DNA of 64,000 bases from Pseudovibrio exalbescens (GTDB taxonomy: Bacteria; Pseudomonadota; Alphaproteobacteria; Rhizobiales; Stappiaceae): positions 620,001-684,000 of the forward strand of contig NZ_JAQZAJ010000001.1 of the NCBI RefSeq assembly GCF_028737195.1, read 5' to 3'. Numbering within the stretch: the first letter of the stretch is position 1; the number at the start of each line of letters is the position of its first letter. The position numbers were made by a program, and so were the translations under genes. The notes under the pieces were generated by a model, which ran no database searches, had not been told where the DNA came from, and was given only the letters and a program-made list of their open reading frames with translations. Shown piece by piece: positions 37,940-46,192 of this stretch.

Positions 37940-38656
37940 CTAGCTGGAAGACGCGGGCTTTTCATAGATCAGGAAAGAATGAGGGATCTGGCGTCCATCC
38001 GGACGCGTTTCCGTGTAGTCCTGCCGGATATGCAACTTTAAGTCTACCTCAGAAAACGCTGATAACTCTGAGTCAAGCAACGGCCACGGCGGTCCGCTAC
38101 GTTCCGCTTCAGTGGTGGTGCGTTGCAAGACCAGCAAGGTTCCGCCCGGCTTGACCAAAGAGGCAATGGCCTTGATCACGTCGGAGCGCTGCTCCGGAGC
38201 AATGGCCTGTATGGTGTAGCATTCATAGACCACATCAAAGGCTAGAATGAGATCCTCTGGAAGGGCGAAAAGATCCTCGACCCGATAGGCCACCGGGCTG
38301 TTCGGGAACCGCTTTTTAGCCCATTCGATGGCTTTTGGGGATACGTCAAACGCGGTTGTTTCATACCCTGCGCCGGCCAGAGCTTCTGCGTTGTCACCAA
38401 GTCCACACCCCACATCCAAAGCGGTCTTCCCACGCCCGGGATGGGAGTCGAGCCACTTCAAAATGGGTGCCTTGGGGCGCAGCTCCGCCCAAGGCACCTG
38501 CCCGGCATCTCCCGCTGCCGTTTCATAAACGGCATCAAACCAATTCTTGCGGGCCTCCCAATCGCCATCTCCGGTGCCCCCGGGAATAGCATCATGCCGC
38601 GTCCGCAAAGCCTCACGCTCCGCTCGAAGGTGCTCAGGTGTTTTTGCCCGGCTCAT
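37940..38656 (-). CDS. Class I SAM-dependent methyltransferase
   Basis: Cytoplasmic methyltransferase with unknown acceptor. The 238-aa protein has a ~70-residue charged N-terminal lead, then motif I ALDVGCGLGDNA, motif II AFDVSP, an FDVVYECYTIQA post-motif and GGTLLVLQRTT (motif V/VI region). The composition resembles thiopurine-type or small-molecule methyltransferases (GKTALDVGCGLGDNAEALA with the Tyr-Glu-Cys-Tyr loop), but this is weak. Its ATG overlaps the stop of holC as ATGA (38653-38656), so both are co-translated. The region after it, up to the convergent VOC gene, has no clear terminator. Confidence 0.85.
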   Translation of the reverse strand: MSRAKTPEHLRAEREALRTRHDAIPGGTGDGDWEARKNWFDAVYETAAGDAGQVPWAELRPKAPILKWLDSHPGRGKTALDVGCGLGDNAEALAGAGYETTAFDVSPKAIEWAKKRFPNSPVAYRVEDLFALPEDLILAFDVVYECYTIQAIAPEQRSDVIKAIASLVKPGGTLLVLQRTTTEAERSGPPWPLLDSELSAFSEVDLKLHIRQDYTETRPDGRQIPHSFLIYEKPASSS

Positions 38657-39102
38657 CCCTTGCGCTCCCAGCCCCCATTTTGTGTTTGTGCCCAGTAGGT
38701 CAGCTCATGATCGGTCTTTTTTACCTCGACCCAAAGCTTTCGGGCCTCCTGAAGGGCTTCCGGATCATTGCCATCGAACATGTATACCACACGGGTATAG
38801 CCGGAAGGATCGGGCATTGGCGCGCGGTCTACCACGAACCGGACAATGGCATCGTTCGGATTGTCGTTCTCTGTGGTCAGGTAGATTGGCTGCGCTTCCT
38901 CAAAACCATCTTTCTTGGTGCCATGGGGCAGAAAAGCGTCGTCCGAATAGGTCCACAGATGGGCATCAATGGCTTCGCAGCGCTCTTGTGAGCCGAACTG
39001 AATGGTTACTGCCCAGTCGCGCTCAATACACTTTTGCAGCATTTGCGGCAGCGCCTTTTCAAGCGGGAACAGCGAGAGTTGATAGAATAGCACTTCGCTC
39101 AT
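38653..39102 (-). CDS. holC: DNA polymerase III subunit chi
   Basis: Clamp-loader accessory subunit that tethers the replisome to single-stranded-DNA-binding protein. The 149-aa length is normal and the pattern EVLFYQLSLFPLEKALPQML, VTIQFGSQERCEAIDAHLWTY, FLPHG, PIYLTTE and RVVYMFDG matches the chi fold. It overlaps the methyltransferase by four bases and lies downstream of, and on the same strand as, pepA; holC near pepA is a common arrangement in proteobacteria. A micro-ORF on the other strand and a terminator separate them here. Confidence 0.9.
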   Translation of the reverse strand: MSEVLFYQLSLFPLEKALPQMLQKCIERDWAVTIQFGSQERCEAIDAHLWTYSDDAFLPHGTKKDGFEEAQPIYLTTENDNPNDAIVRFVVDRAPMPDPSGYTRVVYMFDGNDPEALQEARKLWVEVKKTDHELTYWAQTQNGGWERKG

Positions 39103-39401
39103 GGGACCATCCGGAGTTACGAGTCATGTCTTGCGAGAACAATGTGGTCCTACCATCCTGACGGGCAACAGCACCACATTTCCGCCACGGACCGGGGAGT
39201 TATCCAGAAACGACTGGGGCGCACCGTCGAAGTCTCGTTGATAATAGTGTGATCCACTGCTTTGAGACTGGACTTTCCGTCATGCTCGCTTCAATTAACA
39301 GTGCTTAAAGAAAACCACTGAATTATCAATGCATGATTCATCCGGAGAGCTGACTACAATGGCTCTGGATATAGTCCCTTTTTGAGTGCAAGAGGCGCCT
39401 A
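39103..39401. other. Intergenic region upstream of a micro-ORF, no gene seen
   Basis: The 299 bases between the divergent holC and micro-ORF starts hold the holC and micro-ORF promoters. TTAA half-sites occur at 39295-39298 and 39305-39308, spaced six bases apart, one short of the CtrA consensus, so no CtrA site is claimed. Confidence 0.35.
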
Positions 39402-39521
39402 ATGCTGTCGCGTATCGTCCTGTTTTTTGTTTTGGTGTGTGGCCTGGTTGGAGTAACGGCGGCCGTTGGCGCCATGCTCCCAGAAAACCAGAGCATCTGT
39501 CAGGATTATCAGACCTGTTAA
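39402..39521 (+). CDS. Predicted 39-aa secreted or membrane micro-protein
   Basis: Not recognised and shorter than usual gene-finding limits. The ORF begins at ATG 39402 with AGAGG seven bases upstream and ends at TAA 39519. The product has one hydrophobic stretch, RIVLFFVLVCGLVGVTAAVG, preceded by MLS, and a polar tail MLPENQSICQDYQTC with two Cys, so it is either a single-pass small protein or a processed secreted peptide. There is no lipobox. A strong bidirectional terminator begins 62 bases after the stop, so a short discrete transcript is likely. Position between divergent holC and convergent pepA gives no function. Support comes from the ribosome binding site, hydrophobic design and terminator; homologues were not checked. 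Confidence 0.55.
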   Translation: MLSRIVLFFVLVCGLVGVTAAVGAMLPENQSICQDYQTC

Positions 39522-39583
39522 GCTCTGAAATCAAAGAGATTTTCAGGCAACGTGGCTGCAAGGCAGCCCTGAGCAATTCACGA

Positions 39584-39617
39584 AAAAGGCTGGTCGGTTT
39601 CCCGACCAGCCTTTTCT
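39584..39617. terminator. Bidirectional intrinsic terminator between micro-ORF and pepA
   Basis: AAAAGGCTGGTCGG (39584-39597) pairs perfectly with CCGACCAGCCTTTT (39602-39615) around TTTC. A- and T-runs flank both sides; pepA ends two bases later. Confidence 0.92.
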
Positions 39618-39618
39618 T

Positions 39619-41121
39619 TTAGCTGTTCTCGTAGTGGTCTTTGACCAGCTTGTCGAGAAGACGCACGCCGAAGCCGGAGGCCCAGCCCTGGCTGATGGCG
39701 TTCTTGTTGGAGCCCATGGCGGTGCCCGCAACGTCCAAATGCGCCCATGTGGTTTCATTGGTGAAACGCTGCAGGAACTGGGCTGCCGTTGTTGCACCAG
39801 CAAAACGGCTGCCACCGGTGTTGCGCATGTCGGCGTTCGGCGTATCGATCATCTTGTCGTACTCCTTGCCGAGCGGCAGGCGCCAGACCTTCTCATCGGT
39901 AAACTCACCCGCCTGGTGAATGCGCTCTGCCAACTCATCATCGTTGGAGAACAGGCCTGCGCGGTGGGTGCCCAGTGCAACGAGGCAGGCCCCGGTCAGG
40001 GTTGCCAGATCGATGATGAAGCTCGGCTTGAAGCGGTCTTGCGTGTACCAGATCGCATCTGCCAGAACGAGGCGGCCTTCAGCGTCTGTGTTCAGGATCT
40101 CAATGGTCTGACCAGACATGGAGGTGACGATGTCGCCCGGACGCTGTGCGTTGCCGTCTGGCATGTTTTCCACCAGGCCCAGAACACCGATTACGTTGAC
40201 CGGTGCCTTGCGCGCGGCAAGCGCATGCATGAGGCCGATTACAGCGGCTGCGCCGCCCATGTCGCCCTTCATCTCTTCCATGCCAGCACCTGGCTTGAGT
40301 GAGATGCCGCCGGTGTCGAAGACAACGCCCTTACCGACGAAAGCGATTGGAGTGTCGCCGTCCTTGCCGCCGTTCCACTTCATGATGGCAAGGCGAGATG
40401 GGCGGCGGGAACCCTGCCCCACACCGAGAAGCGCGTGCATGCCGAGCTTTTCCATCTGCTCAACATCCAGAACTTCGGTTTCGACACCAAGAGCGCCAAG
40501 ATCGACAGCCTTTTGCGCGAACTCAACCGGGCCAAGCGCGTTTGGCGGCAGGTCCACCAGCTCGCGCGCCAGCAGGACACCGCCCGCAACAGCTTCAGCT
40601 TCTTTCCATGCTGCGGCAGCTTCGGCCTCAAAACCACACTGAATGGTGAGTGACAGCGCCCAGTCAGCGTTGTTTTCCTCTTCCTTCTTGGTGGTCTTGT
40701 AAGCATCAAACACATAGCCGCGCAGGAAACCGCCCTGCGCAAACGCTGCAAGCGTCTCTGCGGAGGCGTCTGGCGCATCAAAACGCAGCTCAGCCTTTTC
40801 GATCTTGAGGGATTTCAGCTTCCCCACCAGTTCGCCGCCAAGGTTGCGCCAATCGGATTCTTCCAACTCAGCTGCATCACCAAGACCGACCACGATGACG
40901 CGGTCCACTGCACTGTCTTCTGGTGCGATGACATCAAGGAAAGACGACTTCTTGCCTTCAAACTCGGAGATTTTTGCAGCACGCTCGATGAATGCTGCGT
41001 CCCCACCCACCATATCAACGGCTTGATCAGAGAGCTTGTTCTCTTTTTCCGCAAAAATGACAGCGACGGCTTCGGAGGGTTTGCCCAAACCACTGATTCT
41101 AATGGACGGTAGAGTTGCCAT
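39619..41121 (-). CDS. pepA: Leucyl aminopeptidase (PepA type, M17)
   Basis: Hexameric cytoplasmic metallo-aminopeptidase; some homologues also bind DNA. The 500-aa protein has the N-terminal macro-like domain and the C-terminal catalytic domain, with the M17 signature NTDAEGRLVLADA and metal-site segments VGKGVVFDTGGISLKPG and MKGDMGGAAAV. ATG 41121 has AAGGA about four bases upstream; the in-frame ATG at 41175 lacks homology and would overlap the lptF promoter region. It is divergent from lptF and shares its terminator with the micro-ORF. Confidence 0.95.
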   Translation of the reverse strand: MATLPSIRISGLGKPSEAVAVIFAEKENKLSDQAVDMVGGDAAFIERAAKISEFEGKKSSFLDVIAPEDSAVDRVIVVGLGDAAELEESDWRNLGGELVGKLKSLKIEKAELRFDAPDASAETLAAFAQGGFLRGYVFDAYKTTKKEEENNADWALSLTIQCGFEAEAAAAWKEAEAVAGGVLLARELVDLPPNALGPVEFAQKAVDLGALGVETEVLDVEQMEKLGMHALLGVGQGSRRPSRLAIMKWNGGKDGDTPIAFVGKGVVFDTGGISLKPGAGMEEMKGDMGGAAAVIGLMHALAARKAPVNVIGVLGLVENMPDGNAQRPGDIVTSMSGQTIEILNTDAEGRLVLADAIWYTQDRFKPSFIIDLATLTGACLVALGTHRAGLFSNDDELAERIHQAGEFTDEKVWRLPLGKEYDKMIDTPNADMRNTGGSRFAGATTAAQFLQRFTNETTWAHLDVAGTAMGSNKNAISQGWASGFGVRLLDKLVKDHYENS

Positions 41122-41359
41122 TGGATCCTTCTTTCTTCCGTGATTGTTGGATTGGTCTTTTAGGAAAGGTAGCACTCATGTGGAGGAGCGCTGTGAATTA
41201 TGAAGAGACAATGGCCGCTAATGCGTTTGCTTTCAAGATCAGTCCAATAAATCTGAGAGTTTATGCATCAATTGATGGTTCGGAGCTATCTTGCCAAACG
41301 ATCCGTGCTAAGAGAAACGACAACCAGAATGAGAAGCAGAGCCCTACGCGCCCGGTGCA

Positions 41360-42547
41360 ATGAAAACGATTGAACGCTACATCCTGAGAAGAACGCTGGG
41401 TTCTTTTCTTGTTACATTGATCGCGATGACAGGCGTGGTTTGGTCCACTCAGGCTCTGCGTCAGCTCGATCTTGTAACCTCCAAGGGACAGACACTACTC
41501 CAGTTCTTCTACATCACCATGCTGGGCCTGCCGTTTCTTGTGGTGATCGTTGCGCCGTTTGCCATGATCATTGCCATGATCATCGTGCTGAACGGCATGG
41601 CGCGGGACAGCGAGCTGATTGTGATCAATGCCTCTGGCGCGTCGCGCAGCCTCGTCTTGCGCCCGATCATGCTGTTCTCGCTGCTGATCGCCCTGCTGCT
41701 GGGGTTCTTCTCGACCTACCTTGCACCGACGAGCCGCGCCTTGATGCGCGATGAGATTACCAAGGTGCGCGTTGACCTGGTGGCAAACATCGTCAAACCC
41801 GGCCGTTTCATCGAAATTGAAGACGGGCTGACATTCCATATTCGCAACCGCTCCGGTGATGGCATTCTGGAAGGCCTGCTGTTGAGTGATGAGCGCGAAC
41901 AGGAAACAGGCTTTACCTACACCGCAGAGCGCGGCCGGATCATTGAAGCGGCAGACAAGACCATTCTGGTGATGCTCGACGGGACCATTCAGCGCCGCCC
42001 GCAAGGCAGCAGCGACATCTCGATCGTGAGTTTTGAATCCTACGGCTTTGACCTGTCCAGCATGATCCCGGAGGCGCGCGAGCCCACCTACAAGGCCAGC
42101 GACCGCCCTACTCTGGAACTTTTGAACGCCGACCCTGACGATACCTACGCCCAGCGGCATTGGAACCGCCTGATCGTGGAGTTTCATGACCGGGTGAGCC
42201 AGCCGCTCTATCCGCTGGCATTCGGTCTGATCCTCTATGCGTTTCTCGGCTCAGCAAAAACCACCCGTCAAAACCAAAGCATGTCGCTGCTTGGCGCTTT
42301 TGTGAGCTGCTTTGCCGTGCGCACACTTGGCTTTGGCGGCACAATGATTGTGAACTCTCAAGTGTCTCTTTTCCCTATACTCTATGCGATCCCGGTGATT
42401 GCGGGACTGCTCGCGGTCTGGTCAATTGTGTTTGGGCGCACACCTGCATGGCTGAGCGAGCTTTCCTTCAAGCTGGAGACCTTAATGGAGCGCATGAGAA
42501 CCAAGCGCTTGGGGCGCCGGAAAGCAGAGAGTGGGGAGAGCGCCTGA
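41360..42547 (+). CDS. lptF: LPS export ABC transporter permease LptF
   Basis: One of two inner-membrane subunits (with LptG) that, powered by LptB, pull lipopolysaccharide from the membrane onto the LptC-A bridge. The 395-aa protein has six helices, three before and three after a periplasmic beta-jellyroll domain (about residues 125-270, including ILEGLLLSDER and GTIQRRPQ). N-terminal MKTIERYILRRTLGSF is typical. lptG begins one base after its stop codon, so both are one transcript with lptD. Confidence 0.94.
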   Translation: MKTIERYILRRTLGSFLVTLIAMTGVVWSTQALRQLDLVTSKGQTLLQFFYITMLGLPFLVVIVAPFAMIIAMIIVLNGMARDSELIVINASGASRSLVLRPIMLFSLLIALLLGFFSTYLAPTSRALMRDEITKVRVDLVANIVKPGRFIEIEDGLTFHIRNRSGDGILEGLLLSDEREQETGFTYTAERGRIIEAADKTILVMLDGTIQRRPQGSSDISIVSFESYGFDLSSMIPEAREPTYKASDRPTLELLNADPDDTYAQRHWNRLIVEFHDRVSQPLYPLAFGLILYAFLGSAKTTRQNQSMSLLGAFVSCFAVRTLGFGGTMIVNSQVSLFPILYAIPVIAGLLAVWSIVFGRTPAWLSELSFKLETLMERMRTKRLGRRKAESGESA

Positions 42548-42548
42548 G

Positions 42549-43643
42549 ATGATGGCTGGCAAGACCCTCTCCGTTTACATTTCCCTGCGTTTTTTCAAGT
42601 CGATTATCGGGCTGTTCCTGTTTTCAGCAGTGCTGATCTTTCTGTTCGACGTGCTGGAACTGGTGCGCCGCGGGAGCGATGACGACGCCTTCTCGTTGAT
42701 GCGTGTAACCGCGATTTCGGCGCTGCGCGTCCCTCTTATTTTGGAGCAAGTGCTGCCCTTTGCGGTGCTGTTCGGCTCCATCTGGGCATTCTTGAGCCTG
42801 TCGCGCAGTCTTGAGCTTGTGGTGGCGCGCGCCGCGGGCATTTCCGTGTGGCAGTTCACCATGCCAGCGATCCTGACCGGCATCTTTCTCGGGGTATTTG
42901 CGATCTGCGTTTACAACCCGGCTGCAGTGAAACTGCAGGAAATGTCCGATGAGCTTGCGGCTGGCCTTTTTGGCGTGGAGCAGACCTATCTGATTCAAAC
43001 CACTGGGGAAGTCTGGCTGCGGCAGGACGGGGCGGACGGCGAATCCGTTGTTCACGCCCGCCACATCATGGATCGCGGCGGCCGGTTGAACGGGGTAACC
43101 ATCTTCGCCTTCGACCGCGATGGTGAGTTCGCAGAGAGAATCGAAGCCAGTACGGCGATTCTGGCCAATAACATGTGGCGGCTCAGCGATGTGACTGTGT
43201 TTAGAGTGGATAGTGATCCACAAATTTATGGCAGTTACACGTTAAGCACTTACCTTACGCCAACTGAGGTGCGGGAAAGCATTGCATCCCCTGAGTCAAT
43301 CAGCTTCTGGAATCTGCCGAGGTTCATAGAACTCTCACAAAGAGCGGGACTTCCCGCCTATCGGTATGCACTTCAGTATCAGAGTCTGCTCGCCAAGCCG
43401 GTTCTTTTGGTGGCAATGATATTAATCGCTGCGGCGGTGTCGTTAAGAGTTTCGCGTTTTGGTGGAATTGGCCGTCTTATTGTGGGTGGCATTGTTGCAG
43501 GCTTCGTGCTTTACGTTGTATCTGAACTCTCTAGAGATTTAGGGGGCGCGGGTATCGTCCCTACAGAAGTAGCTGCGTGGGCACCTGGCGTATTTGGGGT
43601 ACTTATGGGTTTTACGATCCTGTTGAATCAGGAGGATGGCTAA
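42549..43643 (+). CDS. lptG: LPS export ABC transporter permease LptG
   Basis: Partner of LptF, same six-helix plus periplasmic jellyroll design in 364 aa (TMs near the start SLRFFKSIIGLFLFSAVLIF, and three at the end such as PVLLVAMILIAAAVSLRVS and IVGGIVAGFVLYVVS). I use ATG 42549, preceded by GGGGAG within the end of lptF; the GTG at 42531 lies inside lptF. The stop codon TAA shares its last base with the ATG of lptD, so production of the permease and the outer-membrane translocon is coupled. Confidence 0.94.
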   Translation: MMAGKTLSVYISLRFFKSIIGLFLFSAVLIFLFDVLELVRRGSDDDAFSLMRVTAISALRVPLILEQVLPFAVLFGSIWAFLSLSRSLELVVARAAGISVWQFTMPAILTGIFLGVFAICVYNPAAVKLQEMSDELAAGLFGVEQTYLIQTTGEVWLRQDGADGESVVHARHIMDRGGRLNGVTIFAFDRDGEFAERIEASTAILANNMWRLSDVTVFRVDSDPQIYGSYTLSTYLTPTEVRESIASPESISFWNLPRFIELSQRAGLPAYRYALQYQSLLAKPVLLVAMILIAAAVSLRVSRFGGIGRLIVGGIVAGFVLYVVSELSRDLGGAGIVPTEVAAWAPGVFGVLMGFTILLNQEDG

Positions 43644-46030
43644 TGGTGGCATTGCCATCCCTCCTAGGACAACGTCGTTCTGAAAAAGCGCGTGGGCGCA
43701 AGTTTGCCAGCTATCTGGCAGGTGTTTCTGCACTTGCTTTGGTGTGCGCAAATGCGACCGCATGGATGACGACGAATGCACACGCACAGGTTGATTTTGA
43801 GGGCGCAGTTTCTCAAAGCATCGACACCACGCAACCGATGCTGCTTGAAGCAAGCAATCTTCAATACGATTTCGACAATGACGTGATTACGGCCTCTGGC
43901 TCTGTAGACATCTATTTTGATGAATACACGCTGGAAGCGGACCGCGTTGTCTATAACCGCAAGACCGGCCGCTTCTCTGCCATTGGCAATGTGCGCATGA
44001 CGGAGCCGGACGGTAATCTCATTCTGACCGATGAGCTGGAACTGAGCGATGATTTCCGCGAAGGTTTCATCCATTCCCTGCGTATCGATACACCGCAGTT
44101 CACCCGTTTGATCGCACAGAGTGCCGAGCGCACGAATGCCAACGAGATCACACTGAACGACGGCGTTTACACGGTCTACACGAGCCCGGCCAAGCCTTCC
44201 CTTTGGCGCATCAAGTCAGCAAAGATCATCCATAACCGGCAGGAACAAACCATCTACTTTGAGGAAGCTTCCTTGGAGTTCTTGGGCAAGTCCATTGCCA
44301 CCGTGCCCTTTCTGGAACTGCCTGACCCTTCAGTGAAACGGCGCTCTGGCTTCCTTTTCCCGGAAGTGGTGTTCAAGAGCCGCCTTGGGTATGGCGCGTC
44401 CATCCCTTACTACTGGGCGCTTGATCCGCATTATGATCTGACCACGACCCTCACCCCGCTTTCCAAGCAAGGTGCGCTTTTGCAGCTGGATTGGCGTCAG
44501 GAGACGCTGAACGGCGACTACTCCATCTCGACCGGTGGCATCTATCAGACCGATCCTGACGAGTTTGTCGGCTCCAGTGGTGACGAAGATTTCCGCTTCA
44601 TCATCAACACGGAAGGTGCGTACGACCTGGCGGATCGCTGGTCTGCCGGGTGGGATCTGACCTACGCCACCGACCGGGCGTTCCGCGAAGACTATTCGTT
44701 TGCGAAGTTTGGTTCTGCCTCGGAGGTCTCCAAGATTTATCTGAATGGCGTGACAGAGCGAAATCGCTTTGAAGCCAACGCTTACGCCTTCCAGGTTTCT
44801 CAGGAAGACAACCCGACCCCGAACGATCCAGCAAACCCGACGGCGCCGTTCTCCCCTGTTGATGATGACCTTCAGGAAAAGCAGCCCGTTGTGCATCCGG
44901 TGATCGATCACTCCGTGATCTTTGCGGATCCGATCCTGGGCGGTGAGCTTTCCTACACGGGCAACGTCACCAGCTTGACCCGCAACACCACCGATGCGTT
45001 CTCAGTGAACAACAACAATCGGTTCCGCGGTGTTGAAGGTACATTCACACGCGCCAGCGCCAACATGACCTGGCGGCGCACGCTGATTGACCCGTTGGGA
45101 CAGGTGTTTACCCCGTTTGCCTATGTGAAGACCAATCTCTACTTGATGGAATCTGCGGACAAGAACGTGACATCGCTCACGGACGACACCGTTGCGTTCC
45201 GCGGGATGCCTGCGATTGGCCTTGAATACAAGTATCCGTTCATTGCGACCTTCAAGGGCGGCAATCAGGTGATTACGCCAATTGCTCAGATCATCGTGCG
45301 CCCCGATGAACAAAAGATTGGTGAACTGCCAAACGAAGACGCGCAATCCATCGTGTTTGACGCCTCTACCCTGTTCGAATGGGACAAGTTCTCCGGCTTT
45401 GACCGTGACGAAGGCGGCACGCGCGCCAACCTTGGCCTGCAGTACCGTCTGCAGTTCGACCAAGGCTCCTTCGTGAGCGCCACGTTCGGTAAGTCCATTC
45501 AACTTGCCGGAGACAACTCCTATGAGATTCCGGATATTTTGGACGCAACGGGCGACTCCGGTCTTGAGACTGACCAGTCTGACTGGGTAACTGCGCTCTA
45601 CTTTGATACCAATACGGGCTTCCGCATTGGCAGCAACGCACGCTTTGATGAAGATGACTTCTCTATTCAGCGTGCGGAAGTGACCGCCAGTGGTCGCTAC
45701 GGCCCACTGTCTGCTGCTGTTGCCTATGCGTTCCTTGGTGAACGTCCTGATGCGGGTATCAATGAAGACCGCGAGGAACTTGTTGGCTCCACCAACCTGA
45801 CCCTGCAGGAAAACTGGCGTCTGTTTGGTTCGGTGCGCTATGACTTGGTCAACAGTCAGGTGGTTCAGGACGCCGTCGGTATCGGTTATGACGATGAAGG
45901 CTTCTCGGTTTCCTTCTCCTATGGGGAAGACAGAAGCCGAAACAACGGTGAACCCGTTGAAAAGACCTTCTTCTTCCGGGTCGGATTGCGAACGATTGGC
46001 GATACGAGCCTATCCACTTCAAGTGAGTAG
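43643..46030 (+). CDS. lptD: LPS-assembly outer-membrane protein LptD
   Basis: Outer-membrane beta-barrel that inserts LPS in the outer leaflet with its plug lipoprotein LptE. The 795-aa product has a long signal peptide (basic RRSEKARGRK, then the hydrophobic ASYLAGVSALALVCANATAW, cleavage near NAHAQ), a periplasmic OstA/LptA-like jellyroll (about residues 65-210, TASGSVDIYFDEYTLEADRV) and a barrel domain to the C-terminus, ending in FFFRVGLRTIGD. ATG 43643 has AGGAGG eight bases upstream and overlaps the lptG stop; the in-frame GTG/ATG region further upstream lies within lptG. Notably no Cys occurs in the mature protein. A terminator follows, so surA may have its own promoter. Confidence 0.94.
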   Translation: MVALPSLLGQRRSEKARGRKFASYLAGVSALALVCANATAWMTTNAHAQVDFEGAVSQSIDTTQPMLLEASNLQYDFDNDVITASGSVDIYFDEYTLEADRVVYNRKTGRFSAIGNVRMTEPDGNLILTDELELSDDFREGFIHSLRIDTPQFTRLIAQSAERTNANEITLNDGVYTVYTSPAKPSLWRIKSAKIIHNRQEQTIYFEEASLEFLGKSIATVPFLELPDPSVKRRSGFLFPEVVFKSRLGYGASIPYYWALDPHYDLTTTLTPLSKQGALLQLDWRQETLNGDYSISTGGIYQTDPDEFVGSSGDEDFRFIINTEGAYDLADRWSAGWDLTYATDRAFREDYSFAKFGSASEVSKIYLNGVTERNRFEANAYAFQVSQEDNPTPNDPANPTAPFSPVDDDLQEKQPVVHPVIDHSVIFADPILGGELSYTGNVTSLTRNTTDAFSVNNNNRFRGVEGTFTRASANMTWRRTLIDPLGQVFTPFAYVKTNLYLMESADKNVTSLTDDTVAFRGMPAIGLEYKYPFIATFKGGNQVITPIAQIIVRPDEQKIGELPNEDAQSIVFDASTLFEWDKFSGFDRDEGGTRANLGLQYRLQFDQGSFVSATFGKSIQLAGDNSYEIPDILDATGDSGLETDQSDWVTALYFDTNTGFRIGSNARFDEDDFSIQRAEVTASGRYGPLSAAVAYAFLGERPDAGINEDREELVGSTNLTLQENWRLFGSVRYDLVNSQVVQDAVGIGYDDEGFSVSFSYGEDRSRNNGEPVEKTFFFRVGLRTIGDTSLSTSSE

Positions 46031-46052
46031 TGTTATAAGTTTCAAAGAGTTT

Positions 46053-46086
46053 GAGCGTGGCCATCTGAATGCCGCGCTCGCTTTTT
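46053..46086 (+). terminator. Intrinsic terminator of the lptF-lptG-lptD operon
   Basis: GAGCGTGGC (46053-46061) pairs with GCCGCGCTC (46071-46079), one G-T wobble, followed by GCTTTTT. It sits before surA and may be only partly efficient. Confidence 0.75.
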
Positions 46087-46192
46087 AATGGTAACGCTCA
46101 ACTGCCGCTGTCACCCGTTTACTCAACGTAGTCTGGTGAGGGCTTAATGCGACAAGGAAACGGGGCCGGTGCGATCCGGGTATCGAGCAGAT

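Noticed and set aside
39295-39308. CtrA-binding site upstream of the micro-ORF
   Set aside because: The two TTAA half-sites are six bases apart; the consensus needs seven, and no other CtrA-type site is near.
41115-41363. Plus-strand ORF of 82 codons ending with an ATGA-like overlap on lptF
   Set aside because: It begins inside pepA on the other strand, has no good ribosome binding site at any internal ATG, and an ordinary composition; the overlap alone is too weak.
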